Below, piece after piece: positions 33,672-44,764 of a DNA stretch of 64,000 nt (the first letter of the stretch is position 1; each line of letters starts with the position of its first letter). The stretch spans positions 868,001 through 932,000 of the forward strand of contig NC_065536.1 of the NCBI RefSeq assembly GCF_932294415.1. Direction: 5' to 3'. Origin of the DNA: Quercus robur. Lineage: Eukaryota > Streptophyta > Magnoliopsida > Fagales > Fagaceae. The translations under genes were made by a program, and so were the position numbers. Below the pieces are notes generated by a model. The model searched no databases, was not told where the DNA came from, and worked only from the letters and a program-made list of their open reading frames with translations.

Positions 33672-36068
33672 ATGGATATCTCAACTCCCTTCTTTCTTCT
33701 ATGTCTGCTGCAAGCTCTTTCTTTATCTGCTTCATCTAAAACATCTGACACTCTCATAGGCACATCTCTGTCTGTTGAGAAACCAAGTGACAAGTTGGTT
33801 TCAGCAAATGGTGAATTCTCTGCAGGGTTTTACCCTGTTGGTGATAATGCTTTCTGCTTTGCCATATGGATGACAAAACCCTCTGTTCCCACAGTTGTTT
33901 GGATAGCAAACCGAGATGATCCTGTTGATGGAAAAGGTTCAAAGCTTTCAGTTTTGAAAGATGGCAAGCTTCACCTAACCGATTCAGCTGGTAGTGTCGT
34001 TTGGAAAACTAAAACAGAAGCCTTGACCACATCAGAGGCCTCCAATTTGCAACTACAGCTAATGAACACAGGCAATCTTGTGCTTTATAATTTCTCTAGT
34101 GTTGCCATGTGGCAAAGCTTTGATTCATCTACAGATACTCTTCTTCCTCAACAACTACTAACCTTTGGTACAAGCCTGATCTCAAATAGAGGCCAAGGTG
34201 TCCATTCTTCTGGCTACTATAAGCTCTTTTTCGATGAAGATAATGCACTCCACCTGCTTTTCCAAGGTCCAAAACTTTCAAGTCTCTACTGGCCAGACCC
34301 ATCCCTTGAAGACATTTCAGATGCTGGGATTTCTATCTACAATACTAGTAGAGCTGCACTACTAGATGACTCAGGCTATTTCTGGTCATCTGACTCTTTA
34401 AAATTCTATGCAAAAGATTTTGGTACTGTGACTCAGAGACGATTAACGCTTGATCCTGATGGCAACCTTCGATTATACAGCCTGCAAGAGATGAATGGGA
34501 GTTGGGATTGGGTTGTAACATGGCAAGCCATCTCTGATCCTTGCAGGATTCATGGCATCTGTGGACCTAATGGTGTGTGTACTTGTGACCATGTCTCTGG
34601 CCGAAGATGCTTTTGCTTGCAAGGCTTCAAGATGAAAGATCATAGTGATTGGTCTTCTGGGTGCGAACCAGAATTTAGTATCTCTTGCGACCATCGAGAT
34701 GAGTCTACTTTTATCCAACTTGCTCATGTTGAGTACTATGGCTCCGATATAGACTTCTTACAGAATCTTACCTTCCAGGATTGTCAAGAAGAATGCCTAA
34801 ATAGGTGCAATTGCAAAGGGTTTCAATATAGATTTAACATGGAAGATGGTGGCTATAACTGTTACCCCAAGTCTCGGCTACTAAATGGACGCCGTTCACC
34901 AAATTTTGATGGAGATCTTTATTTGAGAGTACCAAAAGCTGGTATTTCCAATCACAAGCTGCCTGATGAAGAATTTAGACTGCAGTGTTCAAGCATTGTT
35001 TCTAAGCAAGAAAGAAGCACATATGAAAATAAGACGGTAAAGCTTTTGCTTTGGTTCGCCACAGCAGTGGGAGGTGTGGAGGTGAGTTGTATTGTCCTGG
35101 TTTGGTTTTTCTTGTTAAAAACTAGTAAACGTCCAGACTCCACTGCTCAAGGATACCTAGGCCTAACAACTAAATTCAAACGATTCACCTTTAATGAGCT
35201 AAGAAAAGCAACGCAAGGATTCAAAGAAGTGATTGGACAAGGAGCAGGAGGGATAGTATACAAAGGTGTATTGTCTGATCAACGAGTAGCAGCAATCAAG
35301 CGACTCAACGAAGCTAACCAAGGAGAAGCAGAGTTCCTTGCAGAAGTAAACACCATTGGGATGTTGAACCACATGTACTTGATAGAGATGTGGGGATATT
35401 GTGTAGAGGGAAAGCATAAGCTCTTGGTGTATGAATACATGGAGCATGGATCTTTAGCTGAAAATCTTAGTTCTAATTCACTTGATTGGATGAAAAGGTT
35501 TGAAATTGCAGTGGGTGCTGCTAAAGGCCTAGCTTATTTGCATGAAGAATGCTTAGAGTGGGTTTTACATTGTGATGTAAAGCCTCAGAATATACTCCTA
35601 AATGCTGACTATCAACCAAAAGTAGCAGATTTTGGTTTGTCTAAACTACAAAGTAGAAGTAAGATTGATCATTCAAGCTTCTCGAGAATGAGAGGAACCA
35701 GAGGTTATATGGCTCCAGAGTGGGTCTATAATCTTCCCATTACTTCTAAAGTTGATGTGTATAGTTATGGAATTGTGTTGTTGGAAATGGTAACTGGAAA
35801 AAGCCCAAATGTCATGCATACTGGGGACAATGGAGAAATAAGAGAGCATAAAAGGTTGGTCATGTTGGTAAGGGAGAATGTTAACATTGGAACAACTACA
35901 AAGAAGTCATGGATTGAAGAAATTATAGATCCCATGTTGACTAACAATTATGACAAGGCTAAGATGGAACTTCTAGTCAAAGTGGCTTTGCAATGTGTTG
36001 CAGAAGATAAGGATGAAAGACCCACCATGACTCAGGTGGTAGAGATGCTTATGAGCCATGAGGATTAA
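33672..36068 (+). CDS. S-domain (G-type lectin) receptor-like serine/threonine kinase, ZmPK1-like, 798 aa
   Basis: A plasma-membrane receptor kinase: the ectodomain senses an unknown ligand and the cytosolic kinase signals. The open frame extends 93 nt upstream without an ATG; the ATG at 33672 starts a clean signal peptide (MDISTPFFLLCLLQALSLSA). Then: bulb-lectin domain (about 26-150; VVWIANRDDPV, WQSFDSSTDTLL), S-locus glycoprotein domain with EGF-like Cys (CRIHGICGPNGVC), PAN/apple (about 335-430; CNCKGFQYRF), TM (about 456-480), kinase from about 504. Kinase motifs are complete: GQGAGGIVYKG, catalytic K543, HCDVKPQN (D635), DFG (D653), APEW. The Arg before the catalytic Asp is Cys, so it is a non-RD kinase, a class common in immune receptors. 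Length is near ZmPK1 (about 817). Intronless. A poly(A) signal AATAAA is at 36179-36184. The minus-strand paralogue at 47152-44765 has a stop. Confidence 0.93.
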   Translation: MDISTPFFLLCLLQALSLSASSKTSDTLIGTSLSVEKPSDKLVSANGEFSAGFYPVGDNAFCFAIWMTKPSVPTVVWIANRDDPVDGKGSKLSVLKDGKLHLTDSAGSVVWKTKTEALTTSEASNLQLQLMNTGNLVLYNFSSVAMWQSFDSSTDTLLPQQLLTFGTSLISNRGQGVHSSGYYKLFFDEDNALHLLFQGPKLSSLYWPDPSLEDISDAGISIYNTSRAALLDDSGYFWSSDSLKFYAKDFGTVTQRRLTLDPDGNLRLYSLQEMNGSWDWVVTWQAISDPCRIHGICGPNGVCTCDHVSGRRCFCLQGFKMKDHSDWSSGCEPEFSISCDHRDESTFIQLAHVEYYGSDIDFLQNLTFQDCQEECLNRCNCKGFQYRFNMEDGGYNCYPKSRLLNGRRSPNFDGDLYLRVPKAGISNHKLPDEEFRLQCSSIVSKQERSTYENKTVKLLLWFATAVGGVEVSCIVLVWFFLLKTSKRPDSTAQGYLGLTTKFKRFTFNELRKATQGFKEVIGQGAGGIVYKGVLSDQRVAAIKRLNEANQGEAEFLAEVNTIGMLNHMYLIEMWGYCVEGKHKLLVYEYMEHGSLAENLSSNSLDWMKRFEIAVGAAKGLAYLHEECLEWVLHCDVKPQNILLNADYQPKVADFGLSKLQSRSKIDHSSFSRMRGTRGYMAPEWVYNLPITSKVDVYSYGIVLLEMVTGKSPNVMHTGDNGEIREHKRLVMLVRENVNIGTTTKKSWIEEIIDPMLTNNYDKAKMELLVKVALQCVAEDKDERPTMTQVVEMLMSHED

Positions 36069-36075
36069 GGTTGTT

Positions 36076-36637
36076 GGGAAAGTAGTTTAGAAATTTTATG
36101 TACTAGAAAATACTTTTAACTTTTTCAATGTATTTTTCTTTTTCTTTTTTTGTAAAAATATAGATATGAGTGGACTGTAATAAATGTATTTATCCATCCT
36201 TCCTTAATCCTCATTGCACTACAGATTTTTTTATACACTGGTACACTTTTTTTTTTTTTTTTTTTTTTTGACACTTTAAAAGTGTTGTTGGAGGGGATAA
36301 GCCTGGGCCCTTTAAAGCCCAAGCCTATAGCATGGGCCTGGAGGATCTTTTTAGTCCAAGTCCATCAAGCATTGAGAAAGTTCACAAGGTTCGTGTCCAA
36401 CCAATGACATGCTCGGTCCAAAACCCCATTTGTGACCCGAAGATGGGTTACAGCTTACAATTATGACAAAAAAATTATACATTTCTTAATTAAGTAATGA
36501 TCAATTGATAAATTTATAATAAGTATATTAATAAATTAATTTTGAAAAATGATAAATCTCTAAGTGTTTTAAAATTATTAAGCTTATTATATTTGTAATG
36601 AATTTATTTAATCTCGAAATATCTCACTCGTTCATTT

Positions 36638-36686
<49 letters not shown>

Positions 36687-37300
36687 AGAATCAGTTCATT
36701 TAGTTAATTATGAGTGACGTATGGTATCAACATACTGCTTTTTTTTTTCTTTTTTTTTTGGGATAAGGTATCAAGTATCAACATACCTTTTTTTATCTTT
36801 GTTTTCGGTGTAAAAGTTTGCTACAATAAAGTAAAATAACATAACCTATGATATAAATAGATAATGCCCGATAAAATGAACCACAAAGTTCTTTTACGAT
36901 TAACAAATATCAGTCCTATATCCCATAGAAAAAAAAAGGTCCTATACCGTATAATGCATGAACACTATAATTTCTATTTTCCATTGTTTACTGTTTAGTA
37001 TGCAGAAAAGGAATAACTATTCCATTGAAAATTTAAATCATCATTGGGTATTTTGTTGCATATTTATTATCAACAGATTCGTAATAGTTATTCTTTAACC
37101 CACGTAATAACTAAAACAATCCCTAAAAGTCATCTTTGGCTACAATTGACCAATATTAGTCTTATCAACTTCTATTATACAATGGAAATTAATATACATT
37201 TTTTTTTCTAATGTATAATTTTTAATTTCAAATATTTATCAGAATCAACCTTTTAGGAAACGTGTATTTAAAAATAAATAATAAAAAAAGCTTATGTTAA
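36076..37300. repeat. Duplicated 3' flank of the receptor kinase, copy 1
   Basis: Starts 8 bp after the kinase stop. Matches 38943-40452 from GGGAAAGTAGTTTAGAAATT to AAAAAAAGCTTATGTTAA. It includes the kinase 3' UTR and poly(A) signal, GGGGATAAGCCTGGGCCC and a long T run (about 36642-36685). Lacks the MITE found in copy 2. Confidence 0.85.
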
Positions 37301-38386
37301 ATATTTTCATAATAATCAAATTAAGCAAATGAAACTGTCAGTCATCAGAATTTAATATTTAGGGGAGATGTTCTTTTTCTCTTTTTCTTTTTTCCGTTTC
37401 TAATATGTATGGGAATAGTTATTTTAAATAAAGAATGATGATATTAATTATAGAATGGTTCAATCTATAAATATAGGCTGTTAAGAGAGAATTATAAAAA
37501 GTAAAATTAATTTTGTAAGGATAATTTTTGGGATATTTGATTGGAATTTGATTCCATTCCACCATCTTGTATTAATACAGATTCATGGTTTTATTAATGT
37601 GTTATTATCAAACAGATGAATAACAATAGTTATTCTTGTACAACTTCTTGTATCCATATTAATATTCAGTCCTAATTTTAAGTAATCATCATTCTAGTGT
37701 ACCAAATGTGTCTTATGTTTTGGTATATTAAAGATAAAAGATAAAGTTATTTGAATTAGCTCTTTTTATTAAAAAAAAAAAAAATTGTGTAAATTAAAAA
37801 CACAAAATTACAATATTTATAATAATGTACCTTATAAGTTGTAACAAATAAAATGGTTCCTTACCTACTTACCACAATCTGTTGACCAACTTGTACCTTT
37901 TGAAATTAGTAGAATATAGCTTGTGTTTATGTGTAATTTTTGTTTTCATTTGGGCAAGTACTATTTCACAACCCTAATTTTACTTTCTTGCATGCCTACT
38001 AATTAGGTGGCATAATATAAAGTTTAAAAAGTAATTCAATTGACATTTTTTTATGTTTTAAATGGAAATATTCAACATTCAAATCCTCTCATCTCTAACT
38101 TTTGAATTATATATCAATAATTTTTCTTAAAATGGTTATGTGTGGTATTACAAAATACAGAAAAGATGCAAAATCTTTTCTTTTTTGTTTTTGGCTGCCG
38201 AAAATAGAGCACCACGAGTTAACCAAACAAAAATAGGTAAAAATATATATATACACTATGTCTGAAACAATGCAAATATAAACACTCTCTAATACCAACA
38301 TAGCCAATATATTTGTGTATACAACGATCATAATTAATTGTGACCACTAATAATATATTATGACGGTCTGTTTCTCACTTTCTCAT
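37301..38386. other. AT-rich intergenic DNA
   Basis: No gene, RNA or element recognised between the duplicated flank and the copia LTR. Confidence 0.5.
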
Positions 38387-38942
38387 TGTTGGGCTTTGTG
38401 GAGTCTAGTTTTGTTTGATCTGGTTTGACGACTTGACCCGAATAATGTTGCATGGTTTTTAATGGGAGTTTTACTGAGGCTTAGTCCATGGAGTGGAGGC
38501 TTTGGCCCATTATGTATATGTAAAAACCGATTTTGGTGATTAGGGTTTTAAGGAGATTGTGTTGTCGTGTTTTATATAGAGAGAAAAAAGTATTGTAGTT
38601 GCAATTTCTTGTACTCTGTATTCTTCCCTGATAATAGTGAAATCCCTGCAACTCCGTGGACGTAGGCAAATTGCCGAACCATGTAAATATTATCTTGTGC
38701 GTGTGATTGTTTTTTCTTTGGCATGTGTTTTCTCTATTTTTTGTTTCTCACAGGTTGGGAATTTCAGCTTTAATTCCCTACAACTGGTATCAGAGCCTAG
38801 GGTTAGGTTTGAGTGGGAGCAATGGCAGAAGAAGCAGGAAAGACGTCTGGAATAAAAAAATTTGATGGCACAGACTTTGGATTTTGGAGGATGCAAATCG
38901 AGGATTACCTTTATGGGAGGAAGTTGCATCTGCCGCTTCTAG
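38387..38942 (+). mobile_element. Truncated Ty1/copia element: LTR, PBS and start of gag
   Basis: A 396-bp LTR (38387-38782) begins TGTTGGG and ends CCCTACA, with a TATA-like TTTATATAG at 38571. A PBS TGGTATCAGAGCC (38785-38797, complementary to initiator tRNA-Met) follows. An ATG at 38822 opens a gag start with KKFDGTDFGFWRMQIEDYL, typical of Tnt1/Sireviral-like copia gag. After about 40 codons it stops being copia: from 38943 the sequence is the 3' UTR of the receptor kinase. There is no second LTR. Confidence 0.8.
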
Positions 38943-39990
38943 GGGAAAGTAGTTTAGAAATTTTATGTAATAGAAAATACTTTTAACTTTTTCAATGTAT
39001 TTTTCTTTTTCTTTTTTTTTTTTGTGAAAATATAGATATGAGTGGAGTAATAAATGTATTTATCCATCCTTCCTTAATCCTCATTGCACTACAGATTTTT
39101 TTATACACGGGTACACTTTTTTTTTTTTTTTACTAAAATACAAAACTGACTCTCTAACTTTCTTCAGATTTCGTTTCAGTCCTCTAACTTTACTTTTGTT
39201 TATTTCAGTCCTTTAAGTTTCAGAGTTTTTTAATTAAGGCATTTCCATTAATTTTTGTTAAAATTTTTTGAAAAAGAAAATCTAGAAAATATTTTTCAAT
39301 CATTAATTGAATTTTCTTAATTTAAAAAATTTGAAGAAAAATTTATAAAATTAAAAAATGAACCATAACATATAACAAAAGTTGATGAAAAAAATTTTAA
39401 TTGAATAAACTTGAAAGTTAGATGATTGAAATGAAATTTAAAGAAACTTAGAGAGTCAATTTTGTATTTTACCGCTTTGTTTTTTTACACTTGAAAAGTG
39501 TTGTATGAGGGGATAAGCCTGGGCCCTTTAAAGCCCAAGCCTATAGCATGGGCCTGGAGGATCTTTTTAGTCCAAGTCCATCAAGCACTGAGAAAGTTCA
39601 CAAGGTTCGTGTCCAACCAATGAGATGCTCAGTTCAAAATCCCATTTGTGACCCAAAGATGGGTTACAGCTTACAATTATGACAAAAAAGTTACATATTT
39701 CTTAATTAAGTAATGATCAATTGATAAATTTATAATAAGTATATTAATAAATTAATTTTAAAAAAAGATAAATTCCTAAGTGTATTATAATTATTAAGCT
39801 TATTATATTTGTAATGAATTTATTATCTCGAAATATCACACTCGTTCATTAGTTAATTATGAGCCGCGTATGGTATCGACATACTTTTTTTTTTTTTTTT
39901 GAGGTATCAAGTATCAACATACCTTTTTATTTCTTTGGTTTGGGTGTCAAAGTTTGCTACAAGCCTACAATAAAGTAAAATAACATAACC

Positions 39991-40023
<33 letters not shown>

Positions 40024-40452
40024 GATAATGCCCGATAAAATGAACCACAAACTTCTTTTACGATAAACAAATACCAGTCCTATATCCCATAGAAAAAAAA
40101 AAAAAAAAAAAAAAAGGTCCTATACCTTATAATGCATGAACACTATAATTTCTGTTTTCCATTGTTTACTGTTTAGTATGCAGAAAAGGAATAACTATTC
40201 CATTGAAATCATCATTCGGTATTTTGTTGCATATTTATTATCAAAAGATTCGTAATAGTTATTCTTTAACCCACGTAATAGCTAATATTGACCAATATTA
40301 GTCTACTATTGACCAATATTAGTCTTATCAACTTCTATTATACAATGGAAATTAATATACATTTATTTCTAATGTATAATTTTTAATTTCAAATATGTAT
40401 CAACCTTTTAGGAAACGTGTATTTTTTATTTTTTAAAAAAAGCTTATGTTAA
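38943..40452. repeat. Duplicated 3' flank of the receptor kinase, copy 2
   Basis: Matches 36076-37300 in the same orientation with small substitutions. It is longer because of a 338-bp MITE (39134-39471), a (TA)n expansion (about 39995-40023) and an A run near 40090. The kinase coding region itself is absent upstream, replaced by copia sequence. Confidence 0.85.
39134..39471. mobile_element. MITE with long TIRs, 338 bp
   Basis: TIRs of about 50 bp: TAAAATACAAAACTGACTCT at the left pairs with AGAGTCAATTTTGTATTTTA at the right. Copy 1 of the duplicated flank is uninterrupted at the same T-run, confirming insertion. Partly related sequence (CAAAACTGATCCTCTAACTT) appears at 63817, running off the window end. 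Confidence 0.7.
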
Positions 40453-41545
40453 TGTACTCATTTTGTAGGAATAATAATATAATGTACTAATTAATTATTA
40501 ATTTATTTTTTATGTGACTAATTATTAAGTTTTGACCCAACATTGCTGATGAAACAGTCCAACAAATTCACAATTATAACCGTTTCTCATATTAAATTAT
40601 TATTTTTTAGAATGAGAAAAATAGCACGGGTAGGAAGTTTCAAGGAATGTACTCATTTTGTAGGAATAATAATACAATGTACTAGTTATTAATTATTTTT
40701 TTATGTGACTAATTATTAAGTTTTGACCTAACATTACTGATGAAACAGTCCAAGAAATTCACAATTATTACTATTTCTTATATTAAGTTTGCGTTTGCCT
40801 AGCGTTTCAGCTGCCGTTTGGCTTTTTTTGGATCTCATAGTACTATTCATGGGATCACCAAACTCAGCAAAATGTGCATACCTATATATTTTTGGGTCCT
40901 ACAGCGCTATTCACACATTTAAAAATTATTTTGCTACAATATTTTCAACAATAAATTTTCAGTTTTCAACAAATAAGCGGTATCCAAATAAACCATAAAT
41001 TTTTTTTTTTTTTAAATAGCACGGCCAGAATATGTTTATACATTTTTTGAAGTTTCAAGGAATGTACTCATTTTGTAGGAATAATAATACAATGTACTAG
41101 TTATTAATTCTTTTTTTTTTTTATGTGACTAATTATTAATTTTTGACCCAACATTGCTGATGAAACTGTCCAACAAAGTCACAATTATAATTGTTTCTTA
41201 TATTAAATTATTATTTTTTTAGAATGAGAAAAATAGAACGGCCCGAGTACGTTTATACACTTTTGAAAGTTCAAGGAATGTACTCATTTTGTAGGAATAA
41301 TAATAAAATGTACTAATTAATAATTCTTTTCTTTTATGTGTCTAATTATTAAGTTTTGACCCAACATTGCTAATGAAATAGTCCAGCAAATTAGTTTAAA
41401 AAAAAAATAAAGCCCAGCAAATTCACAATTATAAATGTTTCTTATATATTAAATGATTTTATAGTAGAATGAGATATCATGGAATAGCCAAAATACGTTA
41501 ATAAACTTTTGGAAATTTCTAGGAATATACTAATTTGTACTAATA
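40451..41545. repeat. Degenerate tandem array, ~195-245-bp units, about 4.5 copies
   Basis: AATGTACTCATTTTGTAGGA recurs at 40451, 40646, 41061 and 41277, with a decayed copy at about 41524. Each unit also carries ATGTGACTAATTATTAA, TTTTGACCCAACATTGCTGA and AATAGCACGG. The larger 415-bp step is explained by a nested MITE (40787-40994). Confidence 0.75.
40787..40994. mobile_element. MITE nested in the tandem array
   Basis: It interrupts one array unit. It has GTTTGCGTTTGCC at the left and GGTATCCAAATAAACC at the right, and an interior (CATAGTACTATTCATGGG, AAATTATTTTGCTAC) like the GTTTGGAT family at 12541 and 62392. TIRs are imperfect. Confidence 0.5.
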
Positions 41546-41586
41546 ATAATACGTGGCCTTGTGCATGTGTTGGGGGTGTTTAATTA

Positions 41587-42758
41587 CATGGTTTTGAAAT
41601 CCGGTTTGAACCGTACAGTCAGACCGGAATAACCGGAAATCGATCATCATTCTGGTTTTTTAAACTTATAAAACCAAAAATTGTATTTTTGCTGTAAAAC
41701 CCTCAAACCGCGGTCAAACCGTGCGGTTTTCTAAACTAAAAACGGGTTTTCCAGTTTCTTCTTTCCAGAAAATTTCGCAATAAAAAATGGAAAAAAAAGT
41801 AGATAGGGTCTTCATGGAGAGCAACTACCTGTTTGCTGGATCTATTCTTCAGAGAAGAAAGAGTGAGGAAGGGAGAGAACGAGGTAGAGTAGAGACTCTG
41901 TGTTGCTTTACTCTGTGTTTGAAAAACTGGGGAAGACGAAGTGTAGTAGAGTCTGAGAAGTGAGAAGAAGGAGATGAAGATTGAGAAGCAGACGTTGGAA
42001 AGAAAAGCTAATTATAGACCAGAAGAAATTATCAGATTTAGATCGCTTGGGAAACGTGACAATGGGAATGAGTTGGCTTTCTCTTTATTTGTTTAAATTA
42101 TTTTCAAATTTAAAAAGCTAATCATTTGTTTAAATTATTTTTAAAGGATTTATACCAGATGTAATATCTAGGATATTATACTTGGTACAATAGTAATACA
42201 CTATTGAGATTAAAAATTTTAAAAAGAAATTTTCAATCTTAATCATTAAGTAAAAAAATGTTAAAAAATTAGAGCCAAAAAATAAAAATAATAAAAATTA
42301 ATATAAGTAAGTGTAGTGTAATTGCACCCGATGCAATACCACAATATCCAAATCCATTTTTAAACTTAAGAAGCCAGGTCTAAGACTTGGCCTGCAGGGC
42401 TAGTGATTAGTGACGTGCTCACTACTCACTGCTTACTGTGAGATCTTAATATCTCATGCATGAGTTGTGAATTTTGAAATTTTTTTTTTTTTTTTTTATA
42501 TATTATCTTGAAGGACTTATTTACGTGAAAGTATTTTATAAAAAATAATAATAAAATATGTCAATATAATTTGCACATTATTATTTAATTTCTCTATATT
42601 TTTAAATCAAGATTACTTATTTTTATATTTTTTTGTAATATTTTTTTATATTATTATTAAGTGATTTATGACATCATTACGATTCAACTTCGATTGAACC
42701 TCATTTTGATCTCAAAAACTTTGAACCTTTAATAAACGGTTCGGATTTCAAAACCATG
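41587..42758. mobile_element. hAT-like non-autonomous element, 1172 bp, 8-bp TSD TTTAATTA
   Basis: Ends CATGGTTTTGAAATCCG and CGGATTTCAAAACCATG are perfect inverted repeats, followed by subterminal GTTTGAACCG/CGGTTC. TTTAATTA is duplicated exactly (41579-41586, 42759-42766). The interior (about 41820-42010) is a purine-rich stretch (GAAGAAAGAGTGAGGAAGGG) possibly captured from a transcript. No transposase ORF. Confidence 0.7.
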
Positions 42759-42766
42759 TTTAATTA

Positions 42767-43256
42767 TTGACAGGGGATAGAGATTAAAAAAGTAAAAAGA
42801 GAAAAAAAAAAATACTCTTGTACTTTCTTTATAGCTTTATATCATATAATTCAAGTTTGTTTTAATTTGTTTTCTATTTCTATTTTATTGAGTGAAATGT
42901 TGCATAGAATGTATAAATGTTTAAGTAGTTTTGGTATCATATTCTCTAATAATTTCGATTACTACGATTATAAAAATATGTTTTTAATAATGTACCTCAC
43001 ACAGTCACACATAGTGCAAGGCTATCTTGTAACCTTTTAAGATTTGCTAAGTGAGAAAAAAGAAAAGAGAAAGTTATCTTAATTTAAATTGATAATTATA
43101 GGCTTATATTGTACTAAGAATGTAACTTTTATTTCTCAAAAAAAAAAAAAGAATGTAACTTTTATATTGTAAATCAAATAAAAGCATACAATGTTGTGCA
43201 CATTTGCAAAACATAAAAAATATTGTATATTTTTTGCAAAATATTTTACATTATTA
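42767..43256. other. AT-rich intergenic DNA
   Basis: Nothing recognised; ends at the Helitron insertion point. Confidence 0.5.
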
Positions 43257-43257
43257 T

Positions 43258-43289
<32 letters not shown>

Positions 43290-44403
43290 CCGAAACATTT
43301 AAAACTTCCACAATTTTCTACGTCAGCATAATATAAAAAAAAAAGTAATTGAATTTTTTAAAACCTGACTCTGCCTTTTCCTTTCACGAAGACTCTGCCT
43401 TTACCTTTTATAATATTGTGCCTTCTCTTCTAGCTCCTCTCAACTCCTCCTCAATCAAACCCACGACAAGCCAATCGGACCCACGGCAAGCCAACAGCAA
43501 TGCATCATCGCATCGCATCTAAAAACCCACCATACCCACCAACAGACATCTTCTTCCTCAAAATCGATCTCCTTCCTCTGACCACCAATCATGAACACTA
43601 TAAAAGCAATACAAACCTCAATATTTTAACATTTGAATTATTCTTTTGACATTCTCATGCTACAATCTCCTTCCCCCAAAACCCAAAACTCAGATCATTT
43701 AAATATTATCCACACAAAAAAAACCCATAGAGAAAAACGGAAGTTGATACTAGATAGCTGCTGTCACCTCCATCTTCTTTGCCAAGACTCCTTTCTTTTT
43801 GCTTTGTTTCTTTTCCCTTTCGTTCTTTTGTCTTCTCAACCTTATTTTATTTTGTGTGCCTCTGCCTAACCAAGCTTATGAAGCTTTCAAATTCAAGTTT
43901 ATATGCCTCTGCCATGTCCATCAAGTGTTAACTTCATGCGCTTGCATTATTTATTTTATCATTTATATTATTTTACATTTAGTGTTGATTGTTTATTTTA
44001 TTATTTATATTATTTTATATTAATTATTGATTGTTTATTTTATTAATAGTGCCATCTCTTTTGACAGTTCTTTTGATAGTAGCAATTTTAAATAGCCATG
44101 CATATGTTTTGTGGTTTACAACGACCACTATTAATGTTTTATAATTTTAATTTACATTTAGCCTTTTGTTTTGTTTCTCTCTTTGTATTAATATGAGACT
44201 TTTTTTTTCTTTTTTCTTTTTGTGTTTGGATATAATTTAAGCTTATGAGTTGTATTATTGTTGTTGGATGGGTTAACATATTTGCTATTGTTGTGGTTCA
44301 TCATGATTAATTAGAAATATTGAATAATTTGTTTTTTAAATATTGAATGTTAAACATTTATACCCAATAGTTTTCCCATGCATCGCATGGGTTAGTGACT
44401 AGT
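43257..44403 (+). mobile_element. Non-autonomous Helitron, 1147 bp
   Basis: The 3' end is textbook: a hairpin CCCATGC-ATC-GCATGGG (44375-44391), then 12 nt ending CTAGT (44399-44403), followed by a host T. The 5' end is placed at TC (43257), preceded by a host A, then a (TA)n run and ACCGAAACATTTAAAACTTCC. Insertion is thus between A and T with no TSD, as Helitrons do. The interior (about 43365-43620) is C-rich, gene-like sequence with no clear ORF; there is no Rep/helicase. The 5' end is less certain than the 3' end. Confidence 0.65.
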
Positions 44404-44764
44404 TATTATTATTATTATTTTGAGATGAAAGGCAGAAACTGTATTGATATAAAAAGTATACAATCCCGTGGACAAAACCACAGGCATGAGGAGCCCCGGC
44501 CACTTACTTATGCTGAGTCCATGCAGTGAAGGAAAATAAATACAATATATGGGTAACTAAAAAACTCATGCTATACTTTGTGTTTCCATCATACTTTGGT
44601 ATTCCTCTAGCAAGCCCGTCGCCCCTTCCAGGATTACCTTCGGGTGGGTCTGGAATTGTTCGAAGATCACCATTTTTCGTGCATTCCACATTAATAGTAC
44701 AACGGAAAGTAAGAATTTTTCAATTTAAATTACATTAAACTTCAAAATTAATTTTCCTATAACA
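44404..44764. other. 3' flank of the kinase pseudogene
   Basis: 44410-44700 is more GC-balanced than the neighbourhood. The minus strand is open for about 60 codons from 44689 (CTKNGDLRTIPDPPEGNPG), which I cannot assign. It may be a relic of another element. Confidence 0.35.
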
